Assembly: GCA_000153745.1 (NCBI GenBank) | Contig: DS022282.1 | Coordinates: 2,102,783 to 2,166,782, forward strand | DNA: 64,000 nt | Reading direction: 5' to 3' | Source of the DNA: Rhodobacterales bacterium HTCC2255 | GTDB taxonomy: Bacteria > Pseudomonadota > Alphaproteobacteria > Rhodobacterales > Rhodobacteraceae | The notes under the pieces: generated by a model | The model's input: only the letters and a program-made list of their open reading frames with translations | Database searches by the model: none | What the model was told of the DNA's origin: nothing | In this document: piece by piece, positions 48,456 to 58,840 of the stretch | Layout: the number at the start of each line of letters is the position of its first letter | Numbering within the stretch: the first letter of the stretch is position 1 | Made by a program: the position numbers and the translations under genes

Positions 48456-49934
48456 TTATTTTTCAGAAAGTGACAAACCTACAAACCGAGAGTTATCTCC
48501 TCTTAAAACTAATAGAAGAATAGATTTACGCCCAGCTTCTATAGCATCTTCAAAAATTTTGGATATATCATTTACATCAGCGATTTTAGTCCGCCCCGCC
48601 TCGACTATTACATCACCAGCTCTAATACCTTTTTCAAAAGCGTCTGATGTATCAGAGACATCTAAAACAGCAACACCTTCTAAATCTTCTGGTAAGTTCA
48701 ATTTTATCCGAGACTCAGAATTTATTGTTAGTAACTTCATTCCAAACTTTTCTGTTTCTTTAATTTTTTCAGGAGCTTTTGTTACTGGTACTAGTTTTTC
48801 TTTTTCAGCAGCTTCACGTCTTCCAAGAGTAACTTTGATAGTTTTTGTTTTTCCATCTCTAAAAATAATGACCCTAACTACTTTACCAACATCTGCATTA
48901 CCTACAGCTGTGACCAACCCACGTGTATCCTCTACTTCGACCCCATCAAAAGAGATAATTACATCGCCTGATTGAATTCCAGCATCTGCACCTGGACCTT
49001 CAGGCACCCCGCTAACTAATGCACCAGATACTTTATCTAATCCCAAAGCTTCTGCCATATCACTGTCTATATCTTGTATTTGAACACCTAACCAACCACG
49101 TCTAGTTTCACCATATTCTTTTAACTGTTTCACCACTCGCCCCACAACTCTAGACGACATAGAAAAGCCTAAACCTATAGATCCGCCATTGGGTGATATT
49201 ATTGCAGTATTGACGCCAATAACTTCACCACTCATATTGAATAATGGACCACCAGAATTACCACGATTAATAGCAGCATCGGTTTGTATAAAATCATCAT
49301 ATGGTCCTGATCTAAGCGTCCTATTTCGCGCAGATATTATACCCGCAGACACAGAGAAACCTTGTCCTAATGGGTTTCCAATTGCCATCACCCAATCACC
49401 AACTCGAGCAATATCGCTGTCCCCAAAGCCTACAAATGGTAGAGGTTCAGAGGCTTCGACTTTTAACACAGCAATATCGGTTTTAGGATCACGGCCAACC
49501 AGTTTTGCAACAAGTTCTTTTCCATCAAAAAACTCTATTACAATTTCATCTGCTTTATCAATAACATGGTTATTGGTCACGATATATCCATCAGACGATA
49601 CAACAAATCCTGAACCAAGAGCACTACTTCTTCTTGGCCTTGCTTGACCTCCTTCACCGTTATTAAAAAAATCTCTAAATAAGTCCTCAAAAGGGCTTCC
49701 CTCTGGGATTTGTGGCCTTGCTTGATCAGTCACACCAGCAATAGTTGTCGATGTAGTAATATTTACAACTGACGGTGATAGTTCTTCAGCAAGATCAGCA
49801 AAGCTCTCTGGAGCGCCTCTAGCATGTGCAGATACAGTTAATAACATTAATATGGAAAAAACAAAAAGCGTATTAATTATGACAGTGTGTATTTGTCTTA
49901 TTGTTAGTCTTTTTGTAGTTGTGAAATTTTTCAC
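48456..49934 (-). CDS. Do-family periplasmic serine protease (DegP/DegQ-like)
   Basis: 492 residues. A signal peptide (hydrophobic ~20-40, cleaved near SAHA-RG) precedes a trypsin-like domain with the triad His in YIVTNNHVID, Asp in TDIAVLKVEA and Ser in NRGNSGGPLFNMSGEVIG. Two PDZ domains follow (~285-375 with SGDVIISFDGVEVED, and ~395-490 with RAGDVIVEAGRTKIADV). It degrades or refolds damaged envelope proteins. It is last in the hflK-hflC-DUF2065-degP run, a conserved order that links it with membrane protein quality control. Confidence 0.95.
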   Translation of the reverse strand: MKNFTTTKRLTIRQIHTVIINTLFVFSILMLLTVSAHARGAPESFADLAEELSPSVVNITTSTTIAGVTDQARPQIPEGSPFEDLFRDFFNNGEGGQARPRRSSALGSGFVVSSDGYIVTNNHVIDKADEIVIEFFDGKELVAKLVGRDPKTDIAVLKVEASEPLPFVGFGDSDIARVGDWVMAIGNPLGQGFSVSAGIISARNRTLRSGPYDDFIQTDAAINRGNSGGPLFNMSGEVIGVNTAIISPNGGSIGLGFSMSSRVVGRVVKQLKEYGETRRGWLGVQIQDIDSDMAEALGLDKVSGALVSGVPEGPGADAGIQSGDVIISFDGVEVEDTRGLVTAVGNADVGKVVRVIIFRDGKTKTIKVTLGRREAAEKEKLVPVTKAPEKIKETEKFGMKLLTINSESRIKLNLPEDLEGVAVLDVSDTSDAFEKGIRAGDVIVEAGRTKIADVNDISKIFEDAIEAGRKSILLLVLRGDNSRFVGLSLSEK

Positions 49935-50079
49935 GACATTTTCCTCCTGGAGATGTATTTTTTGTTCAGAATATTGAAATAAAATTTATGACTTCTTTAT
50001 AAGTATGTTTTAATTAAATTCTGTCAAATTTTAATAAACAAATTGTTTCTTTATCAAATTAATATCAAACTAATATTAG

Positions 50080-50268
50080 TTATAGCGCCTTTACAGCCCA
50101 TATTATTACAAGCCCTACTACTACGAAAATTAATCCTAAGTTACGTCTTGTTTCCAAACTCATTGAACCTAAGGCACGAATTATATCCTCAAAACGAGAT
50201 GGGGCCAGTACAAGTACCAGCCCCTCAATAACAGCAACTAATCCAATTGCTGTCAAAAAATCATTCAT
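50080..50268 (-). CDS. DUF2065 family small membrane protein
   Basis: 62 residues with two membrane segments (FLTAIGLVAVIEGLVLVLAP and NLGLIFVVVGLVIIWAVKA). It belongs to the small DUF2065 family, found almost always beside hflC. Function is unknown; an accessory role to the HflKC complex is inferred from this constant neighbourhood. Its start overlaps the hflC stop by 8 nt. Confidence 0.88.
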   Translation of the reverse strand: MNDFLTAIGLVAVIEGLVLVLAPSRFEDIIRALGSMSLETRRNLGLIFVVVGLVIIWAVKAL

Positions 50269-51136
50269 TTAGCGAGTCTGAATTCAAATAGTCAAAGAAT
50301 TCGCTATTTGGTGAAATAATCATTGTGGCATTATCACCGTTCAAGGATTTTTCGTATGCAGTTAGAGATCTATAGAAAGCAAAGAACTCTGGATCACGGC
50401 CAAACGCTTCAGCAAAGATGGCATTTCGCTTACCATCAGCTTGCCCTCGGATAATATCCGCTTCTTTTTGTGCTACAGATGTAGTCTCAACAACAGTTCT
50501 ATCTGCAGATGCTCTAACTCTTTGAGCAGCTTCATTTCCTCGCGCTATCTCATCTGCTGCTTCTCGTTCACGTTCAGCACGCATCCTGCCAAAAGTTGCC
50601 TCAAGGTTTTGCTCTGGAAGATCAGCACGTTTTATACGAACATCAACTATTTCAACACCTAAAACAGTTGCTTGCTCACGAACTGCATCTCGAATCTCAG
50701 CCATTAAAGCAGTTCTGTCAGTTGATAGGATCTCATTAGAAGTTACACGACCAAGTACTGATCTCATTCCATCATTCATGATACCATCAAGTTTTTGCGT
50801 TGCAGATCTTTGTCCACCTGATCCAACAGCTCTTCTAAACTGAACAGGATCTTGAATTCGCCACAAAGCAAATCCATCAACAACTAATCTGCGATCATCA
50901 AGAGGCGTAAACTCATCAGGTTGAACATCGAGTGGTAAAATACGGTCTTCATATTTGACTACTTCATGTAAAAATGGAACTTTGAAATTCAAGCCAGGAT
51001 CAACGATTACTGCTGTTACCTCACCAAACCATAACCTAAGTGCCTTTTCACGTTCATCAACCACATAAACTGAAGACATAACCAGAAATCCAACAGCTGC
51101 CAGAATTGGCAGTAATAAATTATTAAAGCGTTTCAT
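50261..51136 (-). CDS. hflC: Protease modulator HflC
   Basis: 291 residues. One N-terminal membrane anchor (LLLPILAAVGFLVMSSVYVV) is followed by an SPFH/band 7 domain (VDEREKALRLWFGEV, GLNFKVPFLHEVVKYEDRIL, DGFALWRIQDPVQF) and a coiled-coil region with RMRAEREREAADEIARGNEA. With HflK it forms a large periplasmic cage around the FtsH protease and modulates its activity. It overlaps hflK by 1 nt and DUF2065 by 8 nt, so all are translated together. Confidence 0.96.
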   Translation of the reverse strand: MKRFNNLLLPILAAVGFLVMSSVYVVDEREKALRLWFGEVTAVIVDPGLNFKVPFLHEVVKYEDRILPLDVQPDEFTPLDDRRLVVDGFALWRIQDPVQFRRAVGSGGQRSATQKLDGIMNDGMRSVLGRVTSNEILSTDRTALMAEIRDAVREQATVLGVEIVDVRIKRADLPEQNLEATFGRMRAEREREAADEIARGNEAAQRVRASADRTVVETTSVAQKEADIIRGQADGKRNAIFAEAFGRDPEFFAFYRSLTAYEKSLNGDNATMIISPNSEFFDYLNSDSLNE

Positions 51137-52290
51137 TAGTTGCCTCCTGTCTTCTGTTTTGTCAGCTCATTTAATGGAAGATATGGGACTACACCCTGAC
51201 CACTACTACTTTCATCAATTACTACTTTGTTAACACTTCCATAAACTTTTTCTATAGTTTCAAGGTACAAACGTTTTCGTGTTACTTCAGGTGCTTTTGC
51301 ATATTCTTGGTACACAGAGACAAATCTCGATGCTTCACCCTCAGCTTCATTAATTGTTTGTGCACGATAACCTTCAGCTTGCTCCATCAACTGAGCTGCC
51401 TTACCCCTTGCTTCAGCAACCACTCTATTTGAGTATGCATCTGCCTGTTTTTCGAGTGTATCACGTGTTTGTTCTGCCGCTTGCACTTCACGAAAGGCAT
51501 CGATAACTTCACGAGGTGGGTTTGCACCTAGCAAGTTCACACGAATGATATTAATTCCTGAACCAGTAACATTTCCATCACTATCAGAACCATAAATATC
51601 TAATGTATCCTGAATTAATTTTTTTAGTTCAGCTGTGATAGCTCCACGGTCTTTGTTCAAAATTGGAGATAAATTGCTTCTAGCAATAATTTCTCTCATA
51701 GCGGACTCAGAAACTGCTCGTATTGTTTCTTTTGGATCTTGTAAGTTGAACAAGAATTGTTGAGCATCTGTGATATTCCAAACAACTTGGAAATCAATAT
51801 CAACTATATTTTCATCACCAGTCAGCATCAAACCTTCGTCTGCTCTTGCACCACGACCAACGCCAATATCTTCTGAGTTTTCTCTAGTTACTGGAAGTAT
51901 TTGTTTTGTTACAACAGGCCATGGGGCAAAATTCAAACCTTCATTTCCTGTTTTGTAATACTCACCAAAAAACAACTCTACGGACTGTTCTGATGTGTCT
52001 ACTCTATAAAAGCTATTGAAGACCCATAATCCAAATATTGCAATGAATATCAATCCAAAACCACCAAATCCAAATCCTGCTCCGCCACCTTTTGGAGGCT
52101 TATTTTTATTGTTAGCACCACCTTTGCCACCCATCAGAACACGTAGTTGCTCTTGCCCCTTTCGAACCAAGTCATCTAAATCTGGACCTTGTCCACCATT
52201 AGATGGTGGACGATCGCCGCCACCATTATTACCTGAGCCGCGATTACCGCCGCCATTACCCCATGGGCCACCTGTGCCATTACCAGCCAT
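51136..52290 (-). CDS. hflK: Protease modulator HflK
   Basis: 384 residues. The Gly/Asn-rich cytoplasmic N-terminus (~1-75) is typical of HflK. A membrane segment (~77-95, FGLIFIAIFGLWVFNSF) and an SPFH domain (DTSEQSVELFFGEYYKTGNE, ENIVDIDFQVVWNITDAQQF, SAMREIIARS) follow, then a coiled coil with NRVVAEARGKAAQLMEQAEG. It partners HflC in the FtsH-associated complex. It is the first gene of the hflK-hflC-DUF2065-degP run; gor lies 120 nt upstream on the same strand. Confidence 0.96.
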   Translation of the reverse strand: MAGNGTGGPWGNGGGNRGSGNNGGGDRPPSNGGQGPDLDDLVRKGQEQLRVLMGGKGGANNKNKPPKGGGAGFGFGGFGLIFIAIFGLWVFNSFYRVDTSEQSVELFFGEYYKTGNEGLNFAPWPVVTKQILPVTRENSEDIGVGRGARADEGLMLTGDENIVDIDFQVVWNITDAQQFLFNLQDPKETIRAVSESAMREIIARSNLSPILNKDRGAITAELKKLIQDTLDIYGSDSDGNVTGSGINIIRVNLLGANPPREVIDAFREVQAAEQTRDTLEKQADAYSNRVVAEARGKAAQLMEQAEGYRAQTINEAEGEASRFVSVYQEYAKAPEVTRKRLYLETIEKVYGSVNKVVIDESSSGQGVVPYLPLNELTKQKTGGN

Positions 52291-52409
52291 TTGTTCAAAT
52301 TCCTCCTAAGAACTTGTATTTACTTTACTACTAATTGACATTTTTCGTAAAAATTTCAAGTCTCTATTTGTTTAAATCTTATAAACAGTCACAGATAATA
52401 ATTTATATT

Positions 52410-53759
52410 TTATCTAGTAGGATTATTCATTGTTACTAATTCTTCCGCTGCTGTCGGATGAATAGCCATTGTTTTATCAAAATCTTCTTTTGTTGCACCC
52501 ATTTTAATAGCAACACCTGCCAATTGAATCATTTCAGCAGCTGCATGTCCAACAATATGACAACCCAGTATTATACGACTCTCTTTTGATACTATTAACT
52601 TCATCAGCATTCGTTCATTGCGACCAGCCAAAATAACCTTCATTGGTCTAAATGTCGTAGAATAAATTTCTATATCACATTTTTTCAACGCTTCCTCTTC
52701 AGTCAGTCCTACAGTCCCAATTTCAGGTTGAGTAAAAACAGCAGTAGCAATAAGTTCATGATCTGGCATTGTGGGGTTTGATTTATATACAGTCTCTACA
52801 AAAGCAACAGCCTCTACTATAGCAACTGGAGTTAATTGAACCCTGTTTGTGACATCACCGATGGCGTATATGTTTTCGACATTAGTTTTAGAGTATTTAT
52901 CAACTATGATCTCACCCTTAAGGCCCGTTTTAATATCTAAACCCTCAAGCCCAATATTCTCACTATTTGGAACCCGACCAGTTGCATATAATATTTGGTC
53001 AACAATGATTTCATTATTTAATTTATCTTTAACGATATATCCGTCTGCTACTTTTGAAATGCTTTCAACATCATTATTTAGGCTAAGGTTAATTCCTTTA
53101 TTTTGCATTTCTTTAGAAACTAATTCTTGAACCTCTGAGTCAAATCCTCGAAGAATTTGATCTCCTCTATAAAACTGCGTTGTTGCAACACCTAAACCAT
53201 TTAAAATACAGGCAAATTCACAAGCAATATAACCACCACCAACAATCAATACATTATTTGGCTTTGTTGGCAGATCGAAAATTTCATTTGAAGTAATTGC
53301 GTACTCACTTCCAGGAATATTTGGTATAAATGGACGACCACCTGTTGCTATTAATATAGTTTTAGCAGTGATAACTTCACCTGTTGAAAGTTCAACAGTA
53401 TTATAATTCTTTAAAGTGGCACGAGAATTATAGTGTTTAACATTATTGTTTGTTAAAATATTAGAATAGATATTTTCTAGCCTGTTAATCTCTTTGTCTT
53501 TAGCAACAATGAATTTTTCCCAGCTAAATGAGTACTCACCAATTGACCAACCATAGCCGTTTGCATCATGGAACAATTCAGAAAACTCAGAAGCATAAAC
53601 CATTAGTTTTTTTGGTACACACCCTCTAATTACGCACGTACCTCCATAGCGAAATTCTTCTGCCAAAGCTACTTTTTGTCCATTTTGAGCGGACAATCTT
53701 GCAGCTCTTACTCCACCAGAACCCGCGCCTATAACAAAAAGATCAAAATCATAATTCAC
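52410..53759 (-). CDS. gor: Glutathione-disulfide reductase
   Basis: 449 residues. FAD-dependent reductase that keeps glutathione reduced with NADPH. It has the FAD motif LFVIGAGSGGVRAARLSA, the redox-active disulfide in GGTCVIRGCVPKKLM, the NADP Rossmann motif VLIVGGGYIACEFACILNGL, YAIGDVTNRVQLTPVAI and the C-terminal active-site His-Glu in MAIHPTAAEEL. It starts 9 nt after the rpiA stop. The rpiA-gor-hflK order is one of the reasons for suggesting Rhodobacterales. Confidence 0.95.
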   Translation of the reverse strand: MNYDFDLFVIGAGSGGVRAARLSAQNGQKVALAEEFRYGGTCVIRGCVPKKLMVYASEFSELFHDANGYGWSIGEYSFSWEKFIVAKDKEINRLENIYSNILTNNNVKHYNSRATLKNYNTVELSTGEVITAKTILIATGGRPFIPNIPGSEYAITSNEIFDLPTKPNNVLIVGGGYIACEFACILNGLGVATTQFYRGDQILRGFDSEVQELVSKEMQNKGINLSLNNDVESISKVADGYIVKDKLNNEIIVDQILYATGRVPNSENIGLEGLDIKTGLKGEIIVDKYSKTNVENIYAIGDVTNRVQLTPVAIVEAVAFVETVYKSNPTMPDHELIATAVFTQPEIGTVGLTEEEALKKCDIEIYSTTFRPMKVILAGRNERMLMKLIVSKESRIILGCHIVGHAAAEMIQLAGVAIKMGATKEDFDKTMAIHPTAAEELVTMNNPTR

Positions 53760-53768
53760 TTAAACACC

Positions 53769-54557
53769 TCAAATGTCATTAATATTTTTTATAAATTGAG
53801 ACAGGCTTTGTATGTCATAAGATGTATCTACCCAATCTAACGAACCAGTCGATTTCACTCGAGCCAACCCATTTTCATTACCCATTATAATAGAATGTGT
53901 CATTCCTAAAAAAAGGCCTGTTTCAACGACTCCAGCAATATTTAATAATGCATCTGAAAGTGCATTAGGATTTCCAATTCTGTTTAATTTTAAATCTAAA
54001 ATATAATGATTTTCATCTGTAATAACTGGTGTGTGATTATTTCTTCTAGTGACAATCCGGCAATCGACATCTTGGTCAATTAAAACATTTTCTATGAGTC
54101 GCTTTGTAGTTTTCCATCCAAATTTCACAACTTCGACAGGCAAGTCAAATGTTCCCAGGTCATCGACTTGTTTTGATGCATCAGTAATTACCACCAATTT
54201 ATTAGCAGCTGTTTCAACAATCTTTTCTTGCAAAAGAGCTGCACCACCACCTTTTATTAAATTCAAATTTTGATCAAATTCATCAGCACCATCAATCGCT
54301 AGATCTAATTGGCCCAATTCGTCTAAATTAGAGATTTTAATTCCTAAACTCTCTGCTAGCTTGGTTGTCTCCGAAGATGTAGCACATGCAGAAATATTTA
54401 AACCCTTGTTATTTATTTCATATGCTAAAAGTTTTACCAACCAGGCAGCCGTTGAACCCGTGCCTAGACCCAATTTCATATCAGATTCGACAAAATCTAA
54501 CGCTCGATAAGCAGATGTAAACTTCCCAATTTCAGATGGGCTCAAATCAAGTGTCAT
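53769..54557 (-). CDS. rpiA: Ribose-5-phosphate isomerase A
   Basis: 262 residues from the ATG at 54557, which has AGGA about 9 nt upstream; a TTG six bases earlier is less likely. It interconverts ribulose- and ribose-5-phosphate in the pentose phosphate pathway. Landmarks are MKLGLGTGSTAAWLVKLL, DLAIDGADEFDQNLNLIKGG, GAALLQEKIVETAA and VVITDASKQVDDLG. gor follows after 9 nt. The divergent sdaA begins 160 nt upstream. Confidence 0.96.
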   Translation of the reverse strand: MTLDLSPSEIGKFTSAYRALDFVESDMKLGLGTGSTAAWLVKLLAYEINNKGLNISACATSSETTKLAESLGIKISNLDELGQLDLAIDGADEFDQNLNLIKGGGAALLQEKIVETAANKLVVITDASKQVDDLGTFDLPVEVVKFGWKTTKRLIENVLIDQDVDCRIVTRRNNHTPVITDENHYILDLKLNRIGNPNALSDALLNIAGVVETGLFLGMTHSIIMGNENGLARVKSTGSLDWVDTSYDIQSLSQFIKNINDI

Positions 54558-54719
54558 ATGCAAGTCCTTTTATTAGAGATTCTCGCTCCTTGTATCTTTA
54601 TTAATTGAGTACTGCACGTTCAAATCGGAATATATGTCTAAAATCTCTCAAATATGACGTGTTTTATAATTTAAAAATTTATTTTTTTGATATGATAAAT
54701 ATAAATAGGATTTTTATTT

Positions 54720-56096
54720 ATGTTTCTTTCAATCTTTGACATCTTCAAAATAGGTATCGGACCATCTAGCTCTCATACAATGGGACCTATGGTTGCTGCT
54801 GGAAAATTTTTAGATCAATTATTAGAACATAAAATAAAAGCTGTAAGTTTAAGTGCATCACTTCATGGCTCCTTAGCTTTTACAGGCAAAGGTCATCATA
54901 CTGATTATGCTACGATTATGGGCTTGATAGGATTTAAGCCTCAAACATTTAATTCTAATGTCGCTCAACAAGCATTAGATGAGGTATCTCAAACAGGTAA
55001 GATCCAACCTGAAGGTCACTCTGAATATTTATTTAATCCAAATACAGCTATAAGATTCGATTTTGAAAAAAGTCTTGATGGGCACGCAAATGGCATGATT
55101 TTTTATGCTTATGACTCAATAGGAACCATTCTTTTTGAAGAAACGTATTATTCAGTAGGTGGAGGCTTTGTCCAAACAGCCTCTGAATTAGCATCAGGTA
55201 TTTCTCATTCCAAACTAAAAAATACAACACCTTATCCATTTAAAAACGCATCTGAAATGCTTGAAATGTGCGTAAGTACAGGCAAATCTATAGCCGAACT
55301 AAAATCAGAAAACGAACAAGCAAATATAAATAAGTCTGATCTTTCACAAGGTATCAATAAGATTTGGGATGTAATGAATAATTGCATTGAAGAAGGCCTA
55401 AAAAAAGAAGGAATCTTACCTGGCGGATTATTTGTCAAGAGAAGAGCAAAGGGCATTCATGAATCTTTACGAAAAGAACAGAGCAGAAATATAGCACCAC
55501 CACATATAATAAATGATTGGATGTCCTGTTATGCTATGGCAGTAAATGAGCAAAATGCTGCTGGGGCACAAATTGTTACTGCACCTACAAATGGTGCAGC
55601 AGGAGTTATTCCAGCAACTTTAAGATATTATCTTGATCATGTGCCTTCAGCTTCAATTTCAAAGATTCCAGAATTCTTGCTCACTGCTGCTGCAATTGGA
55701 GGCCTAATAAAAAATAATGCTTCAATTTCTGGTGCAGAAGTAGGTTGCCAAGGAGAAGTCGGTTCTGCTGCAGCAATGGCAGCTGCGGGTTTATGCGCAA
55801 TCTTAGGTGGAACACCCCAACAAGTGGAAAATGCAGCAGAGATAGCTCTTGAGCACCATTTAGGCATGACATGTGACCCAATTAAAGGCTTAGTTCAGGC
55901 TCCCTGCATTGAGCGCAATGGATTAGGAGCTATCAAAGCCGTTTCAGCTGCTTCCTTAGCGTTACGGGGTGATGGAATTCATTTAGTTTCATTAGACGCT
56001 TGTATAGAAACCATGAGACAAACTGGCATAGATATGAATTCAAAATATAAAGAAACATCGCTTGGTGGTTTGGCTGTTAACTTACCTGAGTGCTAA
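54720..56096 (+). CDS. sdaA: L-serine ammonia-lyase (iron-sulfur type, single chain)
   Basis: 458 residues. Deaminates serine to pyruvate and ammonia using a [4Fe-4S] cluster. The beta domain opens with SIFDIFKIGIGPSSSHTMGP, the alpha domain carries QIVTAPTNGAAGVIPATLRY, and cluster Cys ligands occur in GAEVGCQGEVGSAAAMAAAG, GMTCDPIKGLVQ and APCIERNG. The ATG at 54720 has an AGGA site. The 3' end overlaps the convergent thiN gene by 4 nt. It may serve in serine-based carbon use; the class V aminotransferase elsewhere in the window is a possible metabolic partner (inference). Confidence 0.96.
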   Translation: MFLSIFDIFKIGIGPSSSHTMGPMVAAGKFLDQLLEHKIKAVSLSASLHGSLAFTGKGHHTDYATIMGLIGFKPQTFNSNVAQQALDEVSQTGKIQPEGHSEYLFNPNTAIRFDFEKSLDGHANGMIFYAYDSIGTILFEETYYSVGGGFVQTASELASGISHSKLKNTTPYPFKNASEMLEMCVSTGKSIAELKSENEQANINKSDLSQGINKIWDVMNNCIEEGLKKEGILPGGLFVKRRAKGIHESLRKEQSRNIAPPHIINDWMSCYAMAVNEQNAAGAQIVTAPTNGAAGVIPATLRYYLDHVPSASISKIPEFLLTAAAIGGLIKNNASISGAEVGCQGEVGSAAAMAAAGLCAILGGTPQQVENAAEIALEHHLGMTCDPIKGLVQAPCIERNGLGAIKAVSAASLALRGDGIHLVSLDACIETMRQTGIDMNSKYKETSLGGLAVNLPEC

Positions 56097-56746
56097 AATG
56101 GCCATTGGTTTATAATTGTTGGTAAAGTATTCCTTGGAAATATAGCAAGTGCCAATCCATCATCTATCCATATTTCGATATGCTTTTCTATGCTTTCATT
56201 AGATGTAGATATTCTCCCATTAGGTGACATAAGTATACCGTCTAAATTCCACATTAAACCTTTGGACTTTGCGAATGTTTTATCCATAGGGAATAATGCA
56301 AACCTTGTACCAATTGGTAAATTTAACTTTAAATTTTTAGGACAAACCACACAAACATCTTCTTCGCCAATCAAAAAAACTACCTGTTTTGTCTTTGAAA
56401 TAACATTAAATGAAGCCAATGAATGATCCAATCGGCCTCCAAGAAACCCATAGCATATTATATATTTGGCATTTATTGCATCTAATGACTTTTCCAGATC
56501 ATTTGTGTCCTGGCTTTGATCAAAAATCACTGGATAGGTAGCATCTTTTTGACTATCAACACTGTCTAAATCTCCAATCAACCCTGATACTAAAAGATTA
56601 TTTTTTAAGGCATAGTTTAGACCTGAGTCTGCACAAAATAAACTCTTACCACTTTTTCTGATATCATTTATGTCTTGCTCATTTACCAAACCACCACCTA
56701 TAAGGTTAACGCCTTGGGTAACAGTAAAATGGCTACTATTTGTCAT
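56093..56746 (-). CDS. Thiamine diphosphokinase
   Basis: 217 residues. It converts thiamine to thiamine diphosphate. Key segments are GLIGDLDSVDSQKDATYPV, the Asp-rich QSQDTNDLEKSLDAI and GFLGGRLDHSLASFNVI, followed by a C-terminal beta domain that binds thiamine (TRFALFPMDKTFAKSKGLMW). Assignment to the ThiN/TPK family is by these motifs. It lies 14 nt downstream of the DUF2842 gene on the same strand, an arrangement I associate with Rhodobacterales. No TPP riboswitch is visible. Confidence 0.92.
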   Translation of the reverse strand: MTNSSHFTVTQGVNLIGGGLVNEQDINDIRKSGKSLFCADSGLNYALKNNLLVSGLIGDLDSVDSQKDATYPVIFDQSQDTNDLEKSLDAINAKYIICYGFLGGRLDHSLASFNVISKTKQVVFLIGEEDVCVVCPKNLKLNLPIGTRFALFPMDKTFAKSKGLMWNLDGILMSPNGRISTSNESIEKHIEIWIDDGLALAIFPRNTLPTIINQWPF

Positions 56747-56760
56747 AATAATTTTGCTGG

Positions 56761-56991
56761 TTAATCTTCTTTTGAGGATTCATTTGGGTCAACTTGTCCA
56801 ACGCCAAGGAATATTTTTTTAAATGGGAAAATCCATACAATTCCTAGGGCAACATAAATTATAAATTCCAAAATTATGTTAGGACGTGGGAGTAAATTAG
56901 TTAGTACTACACATAGTATGATATAGGCTGGAAGCCCTATTAAAAGAATAATTAAAGACCAACGTCTTTTTGCTTTGTATGATAATGCCAT
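56761..56991 (-). CDS. DUF2842 family small membrane protein
   Basis: 76 residues with two hydrophobic segments (WSLIILLIGLPAYIILCVVL and FIIYVALGIVWIFPF) and an acidic tail. It matches the alphaproteobacterial DUF2842 family, of unknown function, which is usually encoded next to purA. Its ATG overlaps the purA stop by 1 nt, so it is translationally coupled to that gene. Confidence 0.88.
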   Translation of the reverse strand: MALSYKAKRRWSLIILLIGLPAYIILCVVLTNLLPRPNIILEFIIYVALGIVWIFPFKKIFLGVGQVDPNESSKED

Positions 56992-58286
56992 TAGTCTGCA
57001 AATGGGTCTGTGACCAGAATCGTATCTTCACGTTCTGGGCTTGTTGAAACAAGAGCAACTGGACAATCAATTAATTCCTCAACTCTTCGAACATATTTTA
57101 TTGCTGCAGCAGGTAGGTCATTCCATGAACGTGCACCTTCAGTACTTTCAGACCATCCGGGCATATCTTCATAAATAGGCACACATCTTGATTGATCTTC
57201 AGCTGCTGTAGGTAAATAATCAAGTCTTTTGCCATCTAAATCATATGCGACACATATTTTTAAGGTTTCAAATCCATCGAGGACATCTAGTTTAGTAAGG
57301 CATATTCCTGTAATTCCAGATGTGGCACAAGTTTGTCTTAGCAAAGCAGCATCAAACCAACCACATCGGCGTTTTCTTCCAGTTGTGGTACCAAACTCAT
57401 GACCTCTCTCACCTAATCTTTGACCATCATCATCATCTAATTCTGATGGAAATGGCCCTTCACCAACCCGCGTAGTGTAAGCTTTAACAATACCAAGAAC
57501 ATAATCTATAGCAGTTGGGCCCAAACCAACACCGGTAGCGGCTTGGCCTGCAATTACATTAGATGAAGTAACAAAAGGATATGTTCCAAAATCAATATCT
57601 AAAAGTGCCCCTTGAGCTCCCTCAAATAATATTCGTTTTCCTGATTTTCTTTTTTCATTTAAGACTTTCCAAACTGGCGCAGCGTAAGGAAGAATTTTTG
57701 GAGCAATTTCTTTAAGATCTGACAATAGTTTATCACGATCTATTTCATCAAATCCTAAGCCTTTTCTGAGTGGGTTATGATGCTGTAGAGCACGATCAAT
57801 GCGTGCTTCGAGCGTTGTCATATCTGCTAAGTCTGCAACTCTAATTGCACGCCTACCTACTTTATCTTCGTATGCAGGACCAATACCGCGTCCAGTGGTG
57901 CCAATTTTAGTACCCTTGCTTGCAGCTTCTTCACGTAACCTGTCTAATTCACCGTGAAGAGGTAATATTAATGGCGTATTTTCTGCAATCATGAGATTCT
58001 CAGGGTTGATAGAAATTCCCTGCGACTCAATGGTTTTAATTTCATTTAATAAATGCCAGGGATCAAGAACAACCCCATTACCAATCACAGATAACTTTCC
58101 ACCTCTAACAACACCTGAAGGTAAAGCATGTAATTTATAGACTTTCGAGTCTATTACCAAAGTATGGCCAGCATTATGGCCACCTTGAAACCGTGCAATA
58201 ATATCTGCTCTTTCAGATAGCCAGTCTACAATTTTACCTTTACCTTCGTCACCCCACTGGGCACCAACGACAACGACATTAGCCAT
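56991..58286 (-). CDS. purA: Adenylosuccinate synthetase
   Basis: 431 residues from the ATG at 58286; a frame extending to 58334 is rejected because the family begins [20 protein letters not shown]. The first committed step from IMP to AMP. Other landmarks are [56 protein letters not shown] and the base-specific TKLDVLDGF. It is the first gene of a purA-DUF2842-thiN run. Confidence 0.97.
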   Translation of the reverse strand: MANVVVVGAQWGDEGKGKIVDWLSERADIIARFQGGHNAGHTLVIDSKVYKLHALPSGVVRGGKLSVIGNGVVLDPWHLLNEIKTIESQGISINPENLMIAENTPLILPLHGELDRLREEAASKGTKIGTTGRGIGPAYEDKVGRRAIRVADLADMTTLEARIDRALQHHNPLRKGLGFDEIDRDKLLSDLKEIAPKILPYAAPVWKVLNEKRKSGKRILFEGAQGALLDIDFGTYPFVTSSNVIAGQAATGVGLGPTAIDYVLGIVKAYTTRVGEGPFPSELDDDDGQRLGERGHEFGTTTGRKRRCGWFDAALLRQTCATSGITGICLTKLDVLDGFETLKICVAYDLDGKRLDYLPTAAEDQSRCVPIYEDMPGWSESTEGARSWNDLPAAAIKYVRRVEELIDCPVALVSTSPEREDTILVTDPFAD

Positions 58287-58477
58287 AAGATTATCTTTCT
58301 TTTTTAGAATCTTATGATCTCTATATAGTGCCAAATCAATGCATTAAATACCCAATTTGTCGCGACAATCATAATACTACTAGGTATCATGATGCATATC
58401 GATAAAATAACCCATCGACAGCCCCTATAGTTTACCCTAAAAAGCGACAAGTTATTTTGAACATATAGGCTTTGATT

Positions 58478-58840
58478 ATGCAAAACGTTGTACTTGTTAT
58501 TCACTTAATACTTTCAGTTTCATTGATAGGTATAGTATTACTTCAACGATCTGAGGGTGGTGGATTAGGTATTGGTGGCGGGGGTAATAATAGTGGCGGT
58601 GGTCGACCTAAAGCAGCCCCACTGGCAAAAGTTACTTGGATTATTGCAATCGCATTTTTAATTACTTCAATTACTTTAACTATTATTGCTGCAAAAAATT
58701 CAGGTGGAAGTTCTGTAACAGATGGTTTTAGTACAATAGAAACAGATACAGATACATTAGAATTACCAAAGTCGCTGGAAGGTAATTTGTTACCACCGTC
58801 AGCAGCAGACGAACCAGCTTTACCACCAAAAGCTGAATAA
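58478..58840 (+). CDS. secG: Preprotein translocase subunit SecG
   Basis: 120 residues from the ATG at 58478. Two membrane segments (VVLVIHLILSVSLIGIVLLQ and VTWIIAIAFLITSITLTII) flank the conserved LLQRSEGGGLGIGGGG loop. It assists SecYE-mediated protein export. The C-terminal ~45 residues, rich in Ser, Thr and Pro, extend beyond the minimal family. pyrG follows on the same strand after ~215 bases, the usual neighbour in Rhodobacterales. Confidence 0.94.
   Translation: MQNVVLVIHLILSVSLIGIVLLQRSEGGGLGIGGGGNNSGGGRPKAAPLAKVTWIIAIAFLITSITLTIIAAKNSGGSSVTDGFSTIETDTDTLELPKSLEGNLLPPSAADEPALPPKAE

Noticed and set aside
48559-48975. 138-codon plus-strand frame, and a similar one at 49189-49647
   Set aside because: Both are antisense shadows of the Do-family protease gene.
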